Positions 10,801 through 23,729 of a stretch of DNA of 64,000 nucleotides are shown here, piece after piece. Under the pieces are notes generated by a model. The model was not told where the DNA came from and did no database searches. It saw only the letters and a program-made list of their open reading frames with translations. The stretch covers positions 6,049,204-6,113,203 of the forward strand of contig OX235273.1 in assembly GCA_944472155.2 (NCBI GenBank). The letters run 5' to 3'. This stretch comes from Trichobilharzia szidati. Its lineage: Eukaryota; Platyhelminthes; Trematoda; Strigeidida; Schistosomatidae. How positions within the stretch are numbered: position 1 is the stretch's first letter; each line of letters opens with the position of its first letter. The position numbers were made by a program, and so were the translations under genes.

Positions 10801-13800
10801 TTCAACATAGAACTTTTTTACAGAGAAGTGCACCAGTTCTAGTTGCCACACTCCTTCCATGTAGCACACCACAGTGTACGAGAAGAGAGTTTTTTTTTAA
10901 TATTCCTTTGCGTTCCCAGTGGAATATAGGGCGGCTTCAAGCTAGAGGCTTGAAGTTTCGGTTGCAGTGGTATTTACTTTTTACGGGGTGGGGTTCCTAG
11001 CCAGCCTCATGCCCAGCCCAACCTTTCCTCTTTACCAACCTCTTAGCGAGGTAAGGGAGTGCATCTGTGGCCGGGGATCGAACCCCGGACCCCATGAGTG
11101 GTCGGCGAGCATTCTACCGCTTTGTCACCGACGCACACCAGAAGAGAGTAAAGAGAGATAACAATCAGAAGTGTGAGTCTGTCTGTCTGTTTTCGACACA
11201 GAACTTTGCACCGATGTGCAGCAGTTCAAGTCGCCACACTCCCTCCATGTACCACACAAAGCGAGAGAAGAAAGTAAAAGAAATGTATGTATAATAGAGA
11301 CAGTAAACAGAGGTGTGAGACAGAAAGAATAGTAATATCGAAGAACAATATAGTTTCATTGGATATCATAAGTCCCAAGGATTGGATGCATCTGCACTGT
11401 CATTGAGAACAATTTTGGGCCATATCACCAATTGTCTCCAGCCTCCATTGGTGTTTACCGTCCCGAGGATCCCAACTAGTCAGGAAGTCTACACCTTCCT
11501 ACGTGGCTAGATTAAACTAACTGTTGGGAATTTCATTGACTGGTGCCATGTTTTGGTTTGACCGCCGCTAGCTCTTTTCCAGCATGACTCTATATCAGCT
11601 AACATTCCCCGTTGTCGAGGAAAACGATAACTACGCTAGCATACGTAACACATGTCCTAACCATCTCAGTCGATGTAGCTTCACAGCGTCGTCGATTGAT
11701 TTCCCCTCCCTTCTTACCCAGCACTCGACCGAAGCCTAACCTCAATATCGCCCACCTTATTATACCACTTCACACGGGAGATAGAACGCATGCACCTATG
11801 ATCAAAGACAGCCAGCCAGACTTTTCATGTCTTCCACTCTCAATGGCCATTTCTAACTCAGCCATAAAGTAGGACGGAGCGGACTGATGAGCAGTACACA
11901 CGCCCTTTAGTCGATAGCCACGGATATCACATCTAGAAGTGTGAGTGAGGGAAAAAGAATAGTCATATGGAAGAACAATAAAGTTTTAATTGATATGACA
12001 AATCACAAAGAGTGAGTGCATCTGAGCCAGCCATATCACCAATTGCCTCCAGTCTTCATTGGTTTTTACTATCCCGAGGACTCCAACTAGGCAACCAGCC
12101 TACATCTTACTACGTGGCCAGCCTAAATTAACTGATATAGATTTCATGGACTGTTTCCACGTCTTGGTTTGACTACCACTAACTCTTTTCTAAGCTGATC
12201 TATCCTATGTCAGCTAACATTGCCTGTTGTCGAGGAAGGTGATGGCTAGGGATGCATGCGTAACACATGTCCTAATCAACTCAATCGATATAGATTCACA
12301 ACATCGTCGATTGATTTCCTTTCCATCCTTACCTAGCACTTGACCGATGCCTAACCGGAATATATTACTCACCTTATTTATACCATCTAAGACGGGATGT
12401 AGGTAGAAAACACAGACACCTATGATCAAAGACAGCTAGCCGACCTTTTCATGCCTTCCACTTTCAATGGTCAAGTAAATAAGCAACTTATATGACGTCA
12501 CTTACTGACTGGCTCAGGCTTTTGACAACTGTTCATTGAGTGATAAGTTCAAAACTTCATTGCTCTCTTCATCAAAAACCAACACATCAGTTACCAGAGA
12601 GATAATTGGAAACCAGGGATTACTGGTTATCAATGATCTCTACCTCAGTGATGACTACTGGGTAGAGGAATGTCTTGGATACTATGGTGCGAACACGTAG
12701 CCAATGGGATCCACCATGTGTCAAGGTGTGTGAGGTGGATGCTCATCGAAGGTTTATTAGTGACGGTAGCCGTATATCACGAATTGACGACGTTAGAATT
12801 CACAGGTCGTCAAATTCCAGCCGAATTGGCTGAATGGTCAATGGTGCCTGCGTTCTATCTCCCGTGTTAAGTGGTATAATAGCATGAGCAATGGTGACGT
12901 TAGGCTTTGGTAAGGAGGGAAGGGAAATCACTCGACGAGGTTGTGGAGTTTCACCAATTGAGATGGTTAAGACATGTGTTACGGATGCTGGCGTAGCCAC
13001 CATCTTCCTCGACGGCCAATGTTAGCCGACTGACATAGAATGGATCAGGTTGGAAAAGAATTAACGAAAACATGGCTTCATCAGCCAATGAAATCCACAG
13101 CAGATAGTTTAAGCCATGTAGGGAGGTTTAAGCTAGCTGCTTAGTTGGGGTCTCGGGATGGTAAGAACCAATGAAGGTTGGAAATAATCGGTGATGTGGC
13201 TGGCTCAAAATCCTCGTTCTTAAAGGCTGACGCAGATACATCCACTCTTTGTGATTTATGATGTCTAGTAAAATTCTGTTGTTCTTCCATATTACTATTC
13301 TGTTTGCCTCATATTTCTGTTCATTATCTCTCTTTTTTGATTAGTCTCTCTGTACTCTTTTCTCTTACTTTGTGTGGTACATGGAGGGAGTGTGACAACT
13401 GGAACTGCGGCACATCTGTGCAAAATTCCACGTTGAGAGCAGTCAGTTGGAATGGTCAACAAGCTTGGTCCCTTAACCCGAAGGTCTTGGGTTTGAAACC
13501 TCGCGGTGGTGAAAGGTCGTGGGTGAGCACTGATGAGAAGTCGCAAAATTATGCGAAACAACTGTCTAGTACTCCCTGGTATGCAGTGTTGTGACTCCTC
13601 TAACTGATGTTGGTGGTTCGTGATGAAATCTAACAGTCGAAATTAAATTAATCCAATATCCCCATAATCCTGTAATCTGCATTATCATAATTCCAAAAGG
13701 TGAAATTAGACAGGGTTGCACAATCTCCCCATATTTCTCTTTTACTTTTTCATCGGTGACATTATGGAGTCAGCTATGAAGGACGTGCGTGGTGGTGGTG

Positions 13801-16800
13801 GTGTAGATCTGCTCCTTGGAGAAAGACTTTTCGACCTCGAGTGTGCAGACGATATCGTCTTACTGTGTGAGAGCATGCAGGCTGCCCAAATCGCACTTAA
13901 TCAGTTGGCGATCAGTTTGTATAAGTATTGTATGTGCTTTGCACTGTCTAAGTGCAAAGTACTGTTACAAGATTGGTAGGAGCCTGTACCTGCACTCACT
14001 CTTGCAGGTGAACTGCTTGAAGTTGTCGATAAGTTTGTGTATCTGGGTAGTTGTGTGAGTGCTGGCGGAAGGGTGACGGATGAGACTTCCAACCGCATCA
14101 TGAAAGCTAGGATGACATACGTTAACTTGAGTCACCTCTGGTACCGTCGCGACGTTAGCCTGGCTGTCAAAGGTTGAGTATACAATGCTTCGGTGCGGGC
14201 TGTCTTGCTCTACGCCTGTGAAACCTAGCTTCTCCGACCTGAGGATGTGTGGCGGCTCTGCGTGTTCGACCATCGCTGTCTCTGCAGGATTGCTTGCGTT
14301 CGATGGCATAGTCGCGTGAGTAAATCTGAGGTTCGCCGGCGTGTATTTGAACGCAGTGGAGATCACCATTTGCTGAGTGTCGTCATCTGAAAACACCGGC
14401 TCCGGTGGCTTGGACATATGCTGCGAATGTTATCCCAGAGGTTTCCGTACAAGTCTCTGTTCGCTAGCCCTGGGACGGGATGGAAAAGGCGGAGAGGTGG
14501 TCAGTCCATGATATGGCGTCGTGGGATGAAGGATATTTGTGTTAGGTTAGGATCGGTTGGTGCGTCACGTCTCCCTGGTTGGAGTCCGAGAGGTAGCTCG
14601 AATCGATGGTTCGAAACGCTATTGGATATTGCCAGGAATCTCAGTCATCAATGGCGAACGTGTTGCAATTTCCTTCCTTCTTCTCTTTCCGACGATAATT
14701 GACGAATGCTGTTTAAACTTGCTAAATATAACTACTTTCTTCCCAGATCAAGTCCTATATTCATTCTCTACCTACATTTTTACTTTTTATCTCAAATGTT
14801 GTTTTATTATTATTGTGTGGCGTATCTTCTTGGTGCCATATTGTACCAAGTTTTTCTGCGTTTACACAAAGTAGTAATAAAATCATAATTTCTGATACAT
14901 CTGGTGTGTAACGAGAGAATATAAGATACTTGGTAATGAACTTTTTATTAACGAAAAGCACATCATATTTATATACATTCTTAACCACATTAAAGTTTGT
15001 CTAGTTCAAAGGAGGATAAATCATTCTGATTGGTTGACAATTGACCTTCTAAGGTTAGACAAGTTGTCCACAAAGGTGGTTATTTCAAGTCTGCAAACTT
15101 AAACTAAATCCAAATTTGAGGAATGAACTCTTCTGCCTCCTTTGCAGCTACCATCGACTTAAAATATTGACTTCAATTTTCGACCGCATCCTATCAATCT
15201 GCATCACACCACACACCACACTATCTACCCGCGCAATCTCATCAGACAGAGCAAGATTCGAACACCAGTAGTGACCCAGTACTGGTTGGTGATTGGCTGC
15301 TTCTATATGCCAGTGAATCACAGCTTCCACTGAAGTTTTCAAATAGATAGAGTGGGACTCGAACCTAAGGCGCATGTTACCTGACAGGGTTTTGGTTCTT
15401 AAGTCAATGGATAGTCACTCATACACCCACCCACCCACACGTCTCCATTAGTAACGCAAGTAGAAATATTCAATCGTTCAGTAAAACAAAAATAAGAATA
15501 ATACAAACAAACGACCAAATCAGGGTGCAACAAATATTTTCAAGTATTGGTTTTTTTGTAGGAATTTTCGTTTGATTGGTTGGATGATTTCGCCATGAGC
15601 TGACATCAGTTAGAGAAAACCACTGGAAAACTAGGCAGGGAGTACAGAACAGCTAGCTGTTTCGTCCCACTAGTTTGGGACTCTTCATCAGTACGCACCC
15701 ACCATAGGAGGTTCGGACCCAGGACCTTCTGGTTACAAGACGAGCTCGTAGACCATTAAGCCACTGGGACCCGATCCAATGGCCAACCCATGAATTCTAA
15801 CTTCTGCCAATTCATGATAAAGCGCGACCGCTTTCCAGTGTCACCTTCAACCTGCTGCACCCTACTGGTCACGGCTTCCCACTAGAACCCCAGGTTAACT
15901 GCCTACCTGAATAGGGCCTGTCGCTAGTGAGCATCAGGTCAATTTTCAAGTTTTGGTTTTTATAGGAGTTTTCGTTTGATTGGTTGGGTGATTTCGCCAT
16001 GAGCTGACATCAGTTAGAGAGAACCATTGGAAAACCAGGCAGGGAGTATCAGATAACTAGCTGTTTCGTCCCACTAGTTTGGGATTCTTCGGCAGTACGC
16101 ATCCACTGCCAGAAAGTTCGAACCTAGGACCTTCCAGTTGCAAGGCTAGCGAGCTCGTAGACCATTAGAAAAATATTTTAATATTTTATTTCGCTGTTGT
16201 TTCCTAAAATATTTGCTTGTGTGTAATTCACAATTGTTTTTTGCATAAACAGATCAATCTTCCGAGTATATTGGCCAAACAAGAGAAGTGTAAACAACAA
16301 ATGAAAGAAGGTTAGTCATACTTTATTTGTTGTTTATCTAATAATAATAATAATAATGCGGTGAAGTTATAAATTTTAAATAAAATATTTGCTTGAAGAT
16401 GTCCTAAGCAGACAGACCTTCCTTCATCCCTCTGATGAAGTTAGATTAAGCACAATCCTCTGCATTCAGCAGAAACAACAACACAATTCAGGTTTTCAAC
16501 ACCAATGTCGAGTTAGTTAGGTAGTTCGTTAGTTCTTCTATTATATGCGTGAAAAACTTGGTGAATAAGTTATGAAAAGCATTTTCAGCAGACATTTTTT
16601 TTCAAACACATTCATCAACCTGAAACCAATCTGGAAATCTTCCGCTGTCACTCAGCATCAACAACAAAATTCGGATTTTCAATACAAACGTCAAGTCAGT
16701 CAGTTCTTCTATACGGATCAGAAACTTGGCGGGTCACAAAGAATATTTCCAACAGCCTGTTGCAGACCTTTATCAAACAACTGTCTTCGCTCTATACTGC

Positions 16801-19800
16801 TGAAGATCAGATGGCCGGAAAGAACAAGAACCAACAAGAAACTATGGGAACAAACAAAACAAGAAGCAATCGCTCAACAAATATGCAGGAGAAAGTGGAG
16901 ATGGATTGGACACTCACTGAGCTGAGGAGGCCGCTGGGTGACATTGAGCGTCAGGCCAACGCTCGAGTGGAACCCGAAAGGGAAGCGGCGAGTAGTGGGA
17001 CGTCAGTGCAAGGGTGACATGGAGGAGATCGTGTGAAGAAGAGTTGAAACAGTATGGACTAACATGGATGCAGGTGAAAAGTACAGCAGAAGGCAGAAGC
17101 AAGTGGAGACGTACAGTTGAAGCCCTATGTTCCACTAGGAACCCAAGGGAACAATAACAATAATAATATAACTATAAATTCTTATCAATAGTTGCTGCTG
17201 CTGCTGCCTTCACTGGCTCCATCCTGAAGATCAAATGGTCAGTTAGCTGGCCAATCAACCATAACCTCCTATTTCTCAACAACAACTCTTATGAAGTAAA
17301 CTGTAGATCGATTGGACATTTGGTGAAGAGAGAGAGCATTGGGTGATAACATTGCACATCAGGTCATTGTTGGATTGGGATTTCAGTGGGAAATGATAAG
17401 TTTGCCGTGTGTCTGAGGGTGAAATGGAGGTGATCATATGAGGAAGGGGAGGAGGAGGAGGTTACAGCTTATGGGCAATCTTTGCGTCAGCTAAAGAGGG
17501 CTGCTGAGAACAAGACAAATTAGGGGAAGTGCTATTGGAGACCTATGTTCCACTCGGAACCCCATGGGAATAATAATAATAACAATAATAATAATAAAGC
17601 CGCTCATTAATAAGTTTCAAAAGACGCCTTCTTCTTCGTCAGGTTCTACAGTTGGAGAATTATTGTTAATAATAATAGTAATAACATTAATGTTTTTTTA
17701 ATTACACTGAATCAGTAAAATCGATAGATTACAGTGTGATATCCGACTATCGACCAAAGGGCGTGTGTACTGCTCATCAGTCCGCTCCGTCCTCCTTTAT
17801 GGCTGTAAGACCTGGCCATTGAGAGTGGAAGACATGAAAAGACTAGCTACTTCGATCGTAGGTTTCTGCGTTCTATCTCCCTCGTGAAGTGGTATAATAG
17901 GGTGAGCAATATTGAGGTTAGACTTCGGTCGAGTGCTGGGTAAGGAGGGGGGGGGAATCAATCGACGAGACTGTGAAATTACATCGATTGAGATGGTTAG
18001 GACATGTGTTACGTATGCCTAATCATCACCTTCCTCGACAGGCAATGTTAGCTGACATACGGTCAGGCTGGAAAAGAGCTAGCGGCGATCAAACCAAAAC
18101 ATGGCTTCATCAGTCAATGAAATCTACAACAGTTAGTTTAAGCCAGCCAGCCACGTAGGAAGGTGTAGACTTCCTGACGGGTTGGGAACCTCGGGACGGT
18201 AAAAACCAATGAAGGCTGGAGACAATTGGTGATATGGCTCAAAATCGTTGTCAATGGCTTACGCAGATGTATTCAGTCTCTGTAATCTTTCATATTCCTC
18301 TCTACCATTACTCATTCTGTTTCACTCATACTTGTCAAAACTCTATTGATTCTCTTCACTAATTTTCTTGTCTACGTTTATGTGCTATTTGGAACGTGGC
18401 AACTCGAACTGCTGCACTTCGGTGCCAAGTTCTATGTTGAATCCAGACAGACAGACTGTGTATTTGGACTATTTCTCACATGAGTTTAGGTGTCTATCGA
18501 CTAAATTTAGTAACGAGCTGGCTGACTTAGAGACACACTAAGAGTGACTATATGCATCAGTATAACACCAAAATCAATACCAGACAAATTAAGAAAAATA
18601 ATGGAGAATTTATGAGTCTATAGATTCCACAGCAGGCCAGAGTGTAGCAGTGGTGGCTACCTTGACCTGTTCCCTTTCCACCCAGAACTCTCCTTGTTTT
18701 AAGCGAATTGTAATAATATATATTCAATGCAATGAATGGTCGCTATCCAGCGATAAAATTCACACTGGAAATAGAGAACGAGTCTAGTATTCATTTCCTC
18801 GATGTGAACTTATCATATAGGACTGATGGAACTCTGAAGAGGTCGATTTATCGAAAGCTGTCATGGAACGGTCAACTGGGAAAAATTTCTACAGCTGGGT
18901 GGGTACCCATTGGGCGAAAATAGAAACTTGATCCGGTCGCTTGGCACTCGCATTCGGCGCATATGTATGAAGCCCTGATGCTGTGGAGGATAAGTTAAAT
19001 CTTTAGCGAAAAATCCTAATAGAAAATGGATTTCCACTATGTTTTATAGACAAGGATATATGGTCAAAACCTGTCTAAATATATAAGTAATTCCTCAGAA
19101 ATCGACATGGTACCGGATGAGACTCAGAGGAAAGAACTATTCCAAGGTATTTAATGCTTGACATAGTTCGTATTTCAATGGTCTTTGCGCTAAAAGCAGC
19201 ATCTATCGAACGGACCAGTTCTTATCGATCATCAAGTTTATGCCTCAAAGTGAAGTTAATTGTCTGACATTTATAAGGATTTAATATAAGACCATTTAGC
19301 TTAGACCACTGACTACTGTCGGACAAAAAGCTATTAAAAGTTTGAAACATTCAGATTGTGACGAAACTGGCAGCGAGACAGTCAGGTCATCAGCGTATTT
19401 AACAAAGTTGATTTCATCCGGGAGGGGTAAGTTATGTACGAAGAAAGGAAAAGGCGGGAGAGAGAACAGCACCTTGAAGGACGCCAGTTTCAATAATCAG
19501 GCAAGTCAGAGGAGAATTTCCCTTTATACATGGTGTATTGCATGCTGTTCGAGAAATAAGAATACAACTAAGGACTGAGTTTGTGTCAGAGAAAACTTAT
19601 TTAACAGAGGACATCTGGATACACAGTCGTAAGCAGATGTGTAGTCAAAAAAAGTGTTATATTATTATGTATTATGATTCCTTTGGGTTCCAATTAGAAC
19701 ATCATAGGGCTTCAACAACACGTTTCTACTTTGTTCTATTTTCTGCTGTCCGCTTCAGCTGGGTACACGATTGCCCATAATCTCTGATCTCCTCCTCCAT

Positions 19801-22800
19801 GTCATTGACGACCTACTCGTCGCTTCACATTTGGATTCCACTCGAGCGATTTCCTGCATTGAGCGCAATGTCATTCGATGGCCTCCTCAACGTACGGGCG
19901 ACCGATCCATCTCCATTTTCTCCTGCATATTTGTTGAGCAATCGGCTGTCGCTTGGTTTGTTTGTTCCACTACCGAGTTTCTTGTTGCTAATTCTTTCTT
20001 GCCGACCGGCGGGCTGGCCATCTGATCATCAGTATGGCGTCACCGAATGCAGCTGTTGATAAAAGTATGTAACTTGTTGGAAATCCTTTACATGACTCGC
20101 ACTGCAAGTTTCTGACCCATATCGAAGAACTGACTGACTGACTAACTTCACATTTGTGTTGAACAGAGTCGGAATCATGTTCTTTAATGCTTAGGTGGAG
20201 TGCAGAAGATTTCCAAACTGATTTCAGGTTGCCTTTCCGATTCTGGCTGGCTGGTTTTGACATCTTCATTTGTTCCGCTGGCTGTGGTTGAAACCGTGCT
20301 TCTTAGGTAAGTGAAGGAAGTAACCTCTGTCAAATTTCTCCCATTGATGGTGATTGGTGCTGGTTATTGCTGTTGGCTGGTTGGTTGGTTATCTTCATCA
20401 CCTCCGTCTTCTCCATGTCTACCTGGAATCCTGTCTTCTCTGTTTGCATTTTCTGCCATTTTGTTGGTTTACGCCTTCCTGCAAGTCTTCGAGTTTGTGT
20501 GACATTAAACAAATATCATCCACACGCGAAATCCAGATCTTCTAGAGTCTTCTTATCGGTCGTCCTGCTTATTCCTAACTCCTCGCCCCCAACAGTCTGA
20601 CGCATAATCCAATCAGTCCACCACAATTAAGAATATCATCCGTGATGGTAACTGGCAGGCAGCCCGCCTTGTTTTACTCCTGTATTCACTTCGAGTCAAA
20701 GAAGGTACACTGAATATATTTTCGACTCCTTTATCTAATCGGGAAACAATATTATGATGTAAGACAGCAGGAGCAGCATAACTTCTGTGTGTTTATAAGC
20801 AAATTTTCCTCGTGATAATAAGCGATGTCAATGCAAGAACTGGCGCAGAATTATGCTCCTGTCTATCCCAAGCAAAGTACTAAGCCGCATCATCCTGGAG
20901 AGAATCAAACAAGCCGCCCTGGATGAAAAACTTCGACCGGAACAGGTTGGATTCAGGAGAAACAAGTCATGCATTGACCAGATCGCCACATTACGGATCA
21001 TCATTGAACAAAGCTTGGAATGGCAGTCACCTCTCTATCTCAACTTCATCGACTTTGAAAAGGACTTTGACAGCGTCGATCGAGAGATGATTTGATAACT
21101 ACTTCGCTACTACGACGTGCCACCGACAATTATACACCTCATTCAACGGTTGTAAAACAATGCTGCATGTGAAAATATCCACAACGGGAAACTTACGGAA
21201 TCCTTCGAAGTGAGGACAGGAGTAAGACAAGGCTGTCTACTATCGCCAATGATTTTCCTGATTGCAGTAGATTGGATAATGCGACAGACAGCGGGCAATG
21301 AGGAAACAGGCATAAAATGGACTCACACAAAAAACTTGGACTTCGCCGATGATACATGTCTGATTTGCTACAAACTGGAAGATATGCAAGCGAAAAGCAA
21401 CAAGTTGACAGAAGAAGCATCCAGGAACGATAGGAAGGACTTAAGGTGAACATAGAGAAAACAGAGGTGATGAAGATTCCTGGGCAACACCACCAACAGC
21501 AACAACAACAGACAACAATCAGCATAAATGGGAGAAATCTGAAAGAAACAACCTCTTTTACCTACCTGGGAAACATCGTTTCAACTACAAGCGGAACTGA
21601 CTAGGATATCAAAGCAAGAATCGGAAAAGCAAAACAAGCTTTCACTACTCTCAAGTTTGTGTGGAGGTCAACAGCAATCAGCATCAAAAACAAGATCCGG
21701 ATTTTCAACTCTAATGTGAAGTCAGTGCTACTCTATACGGATCAGAGAATTGGCGCGTGATGAAGAGCGACTCAAACAAACTACAGACCTTCATTAACAG
21801 TTGTCTTCGCTCAATACTACTCAAAATCAGATGGCCATAGAAGATCAGCAACAGAGATCTCTGGGAGCAAACCAACCATGAACCGATTGTGAAACAAATA
21901 TGCAGAAGGAAATGGAGATGGATTGGCTGGTCATACTCTGAGGAAACCATCAAGTGACATCACTAGACAAGCCATTGCTCGAGTGGAACCCGATAGGGAA
22001 GCGGCGAGTTGGTCGTCAATGCAAGGGTGACTTGTAGGAGGTGATGTGAAGAGGAGATGAAAAAGTGTGGGCAGACATGGAGCCAGGTGAAGAATCCAGC
22101 AGAGAACTGAACGCAATGGAGATGCACGGCTGAAGGTCTATGTTCCTGTAGGAATTAAAGGTTACAATAATAATATAATAAGCGATGTGCGTGCGTGTGT
22201 GTGTTTTAAATCGCCCCCCCCCCGCTCACCTCTTTTCTTTTCCTTCCATAGGTCAATCAAGTGGCAATAAGAAGTTTAAAACCGTGAAGCATACACCGAT
22301 GCTTTTAGATATCGCTGGTAATGATGATGATGCAGATAGAGATCCACTTCCTGATGTTGATGGAGTTGAACTACGTCCACAGAATGATGATGATTCAGAT
22401 GAGGAGGATGATGACGACGCGGATGGCGATGGAAATGAATTGAAAGATGTCACTTCAATACGCAGTAAGTAAAAATTGAATATATAAATATAATTGTATG
22501 CTTAATTAATTAAGTAGTTATTAGATAGTTGGAGGCAATCGGCAGGAAGCCTTCGACCTAGGTTTCGTGCTAGTTGGCACTCACCAGTCAGCAAGGCGTA
22601 TCTGCAACCTCCAACTATCTAATATCATCAAATCAATGTGCGCCGTGATGGTGAGCTACCTAGTGGCATGGTGGCCACACTGCAAACCTGACTGACTGAT
22701 AGAATTCAGTCTGCACCAAAGAAAGGACTAGACACGTCACACTAGTTACTAGTGTCCAATCAAACTATTAAGTAGTTACCTTGTGTTTTTTATTTGTGAC

Positions 22801-23685
22801 TGTACACATAATACGCACGCTCACACACACACACAACTAACTATCCATGAGATTAATATATGTGTAAGACTTGAACACTGCTGTGGTAGTATGTAATTCC
22901 ATATTGATCTGTTTATTAGATATATCATACACACAGTGAAGAAACAGTATTATATACTGGATGACGAGGTTTCGAACAAAATTTATTTGTTGTTCATAAT
23001 CATATCATCAATTATAATCACACAACTTCGAATAGAATTTTCTAGATGTCCGGGTGGACTAGTGTTGAATAATTCCGATTGCACGTATTCTCCTCAGTCA
23101 ATTCGATAAGCATAAAGCTTCTGTTATCAGTTCTGTTCCCTCCACCCTGTTATACCGGATTTTAGAACTATCATCTTATCCTATCCTCTTTTATGGTTGC
23201 GTGTGTGTAATTGTATATAGTGTTATCTACGGCTGAACTATTCTCCAGGTTTGCTATTGTCTTATGAGGGTCAACTAATCTAGATTTTGATGTACTCGAT
23301 GCTAATGGTTCTACTACTTTGACAAATTTGCACAGAATAATGACAACGCCAAAAATGGTGAATTTAAAACATCAGTTGTGCTTCTATACAAAGAAGGAAC
23401 CTCGGAAACCTTACGCAGAACTCTTAGCAAGGCAGGAAAAAAGTGGCATTCAAACCACCCACAAACTCAATTAGAAACAAACTTTGTAGGTTAAAAGATC
23501 CTGACTGTGGAGCCAGTTAAAAAAAACAATCTAGTTTATCTAATACCGTGCTGTAATGATTGTCAGGTCAGATACATAGGTCATAGTAGTAGAACAGGTG
23601 CAATCTTACTAGCTGAGCATAAAACCTAGCAAAATCTAGATTAGTTGACCCTAATAAGATAATAAGAAATTTGGAGTATAGTTCA

Positions 23686-23729
<44 letters not shown>

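Noticed and set aside
22253..22453. Ser-rich antisense frame opposite GPN1 exon 6
   Set aside because: It is the complement of an Asp/Glu-coding stretch; the composition is a mirror effect and the sense strand has matching splice sites.
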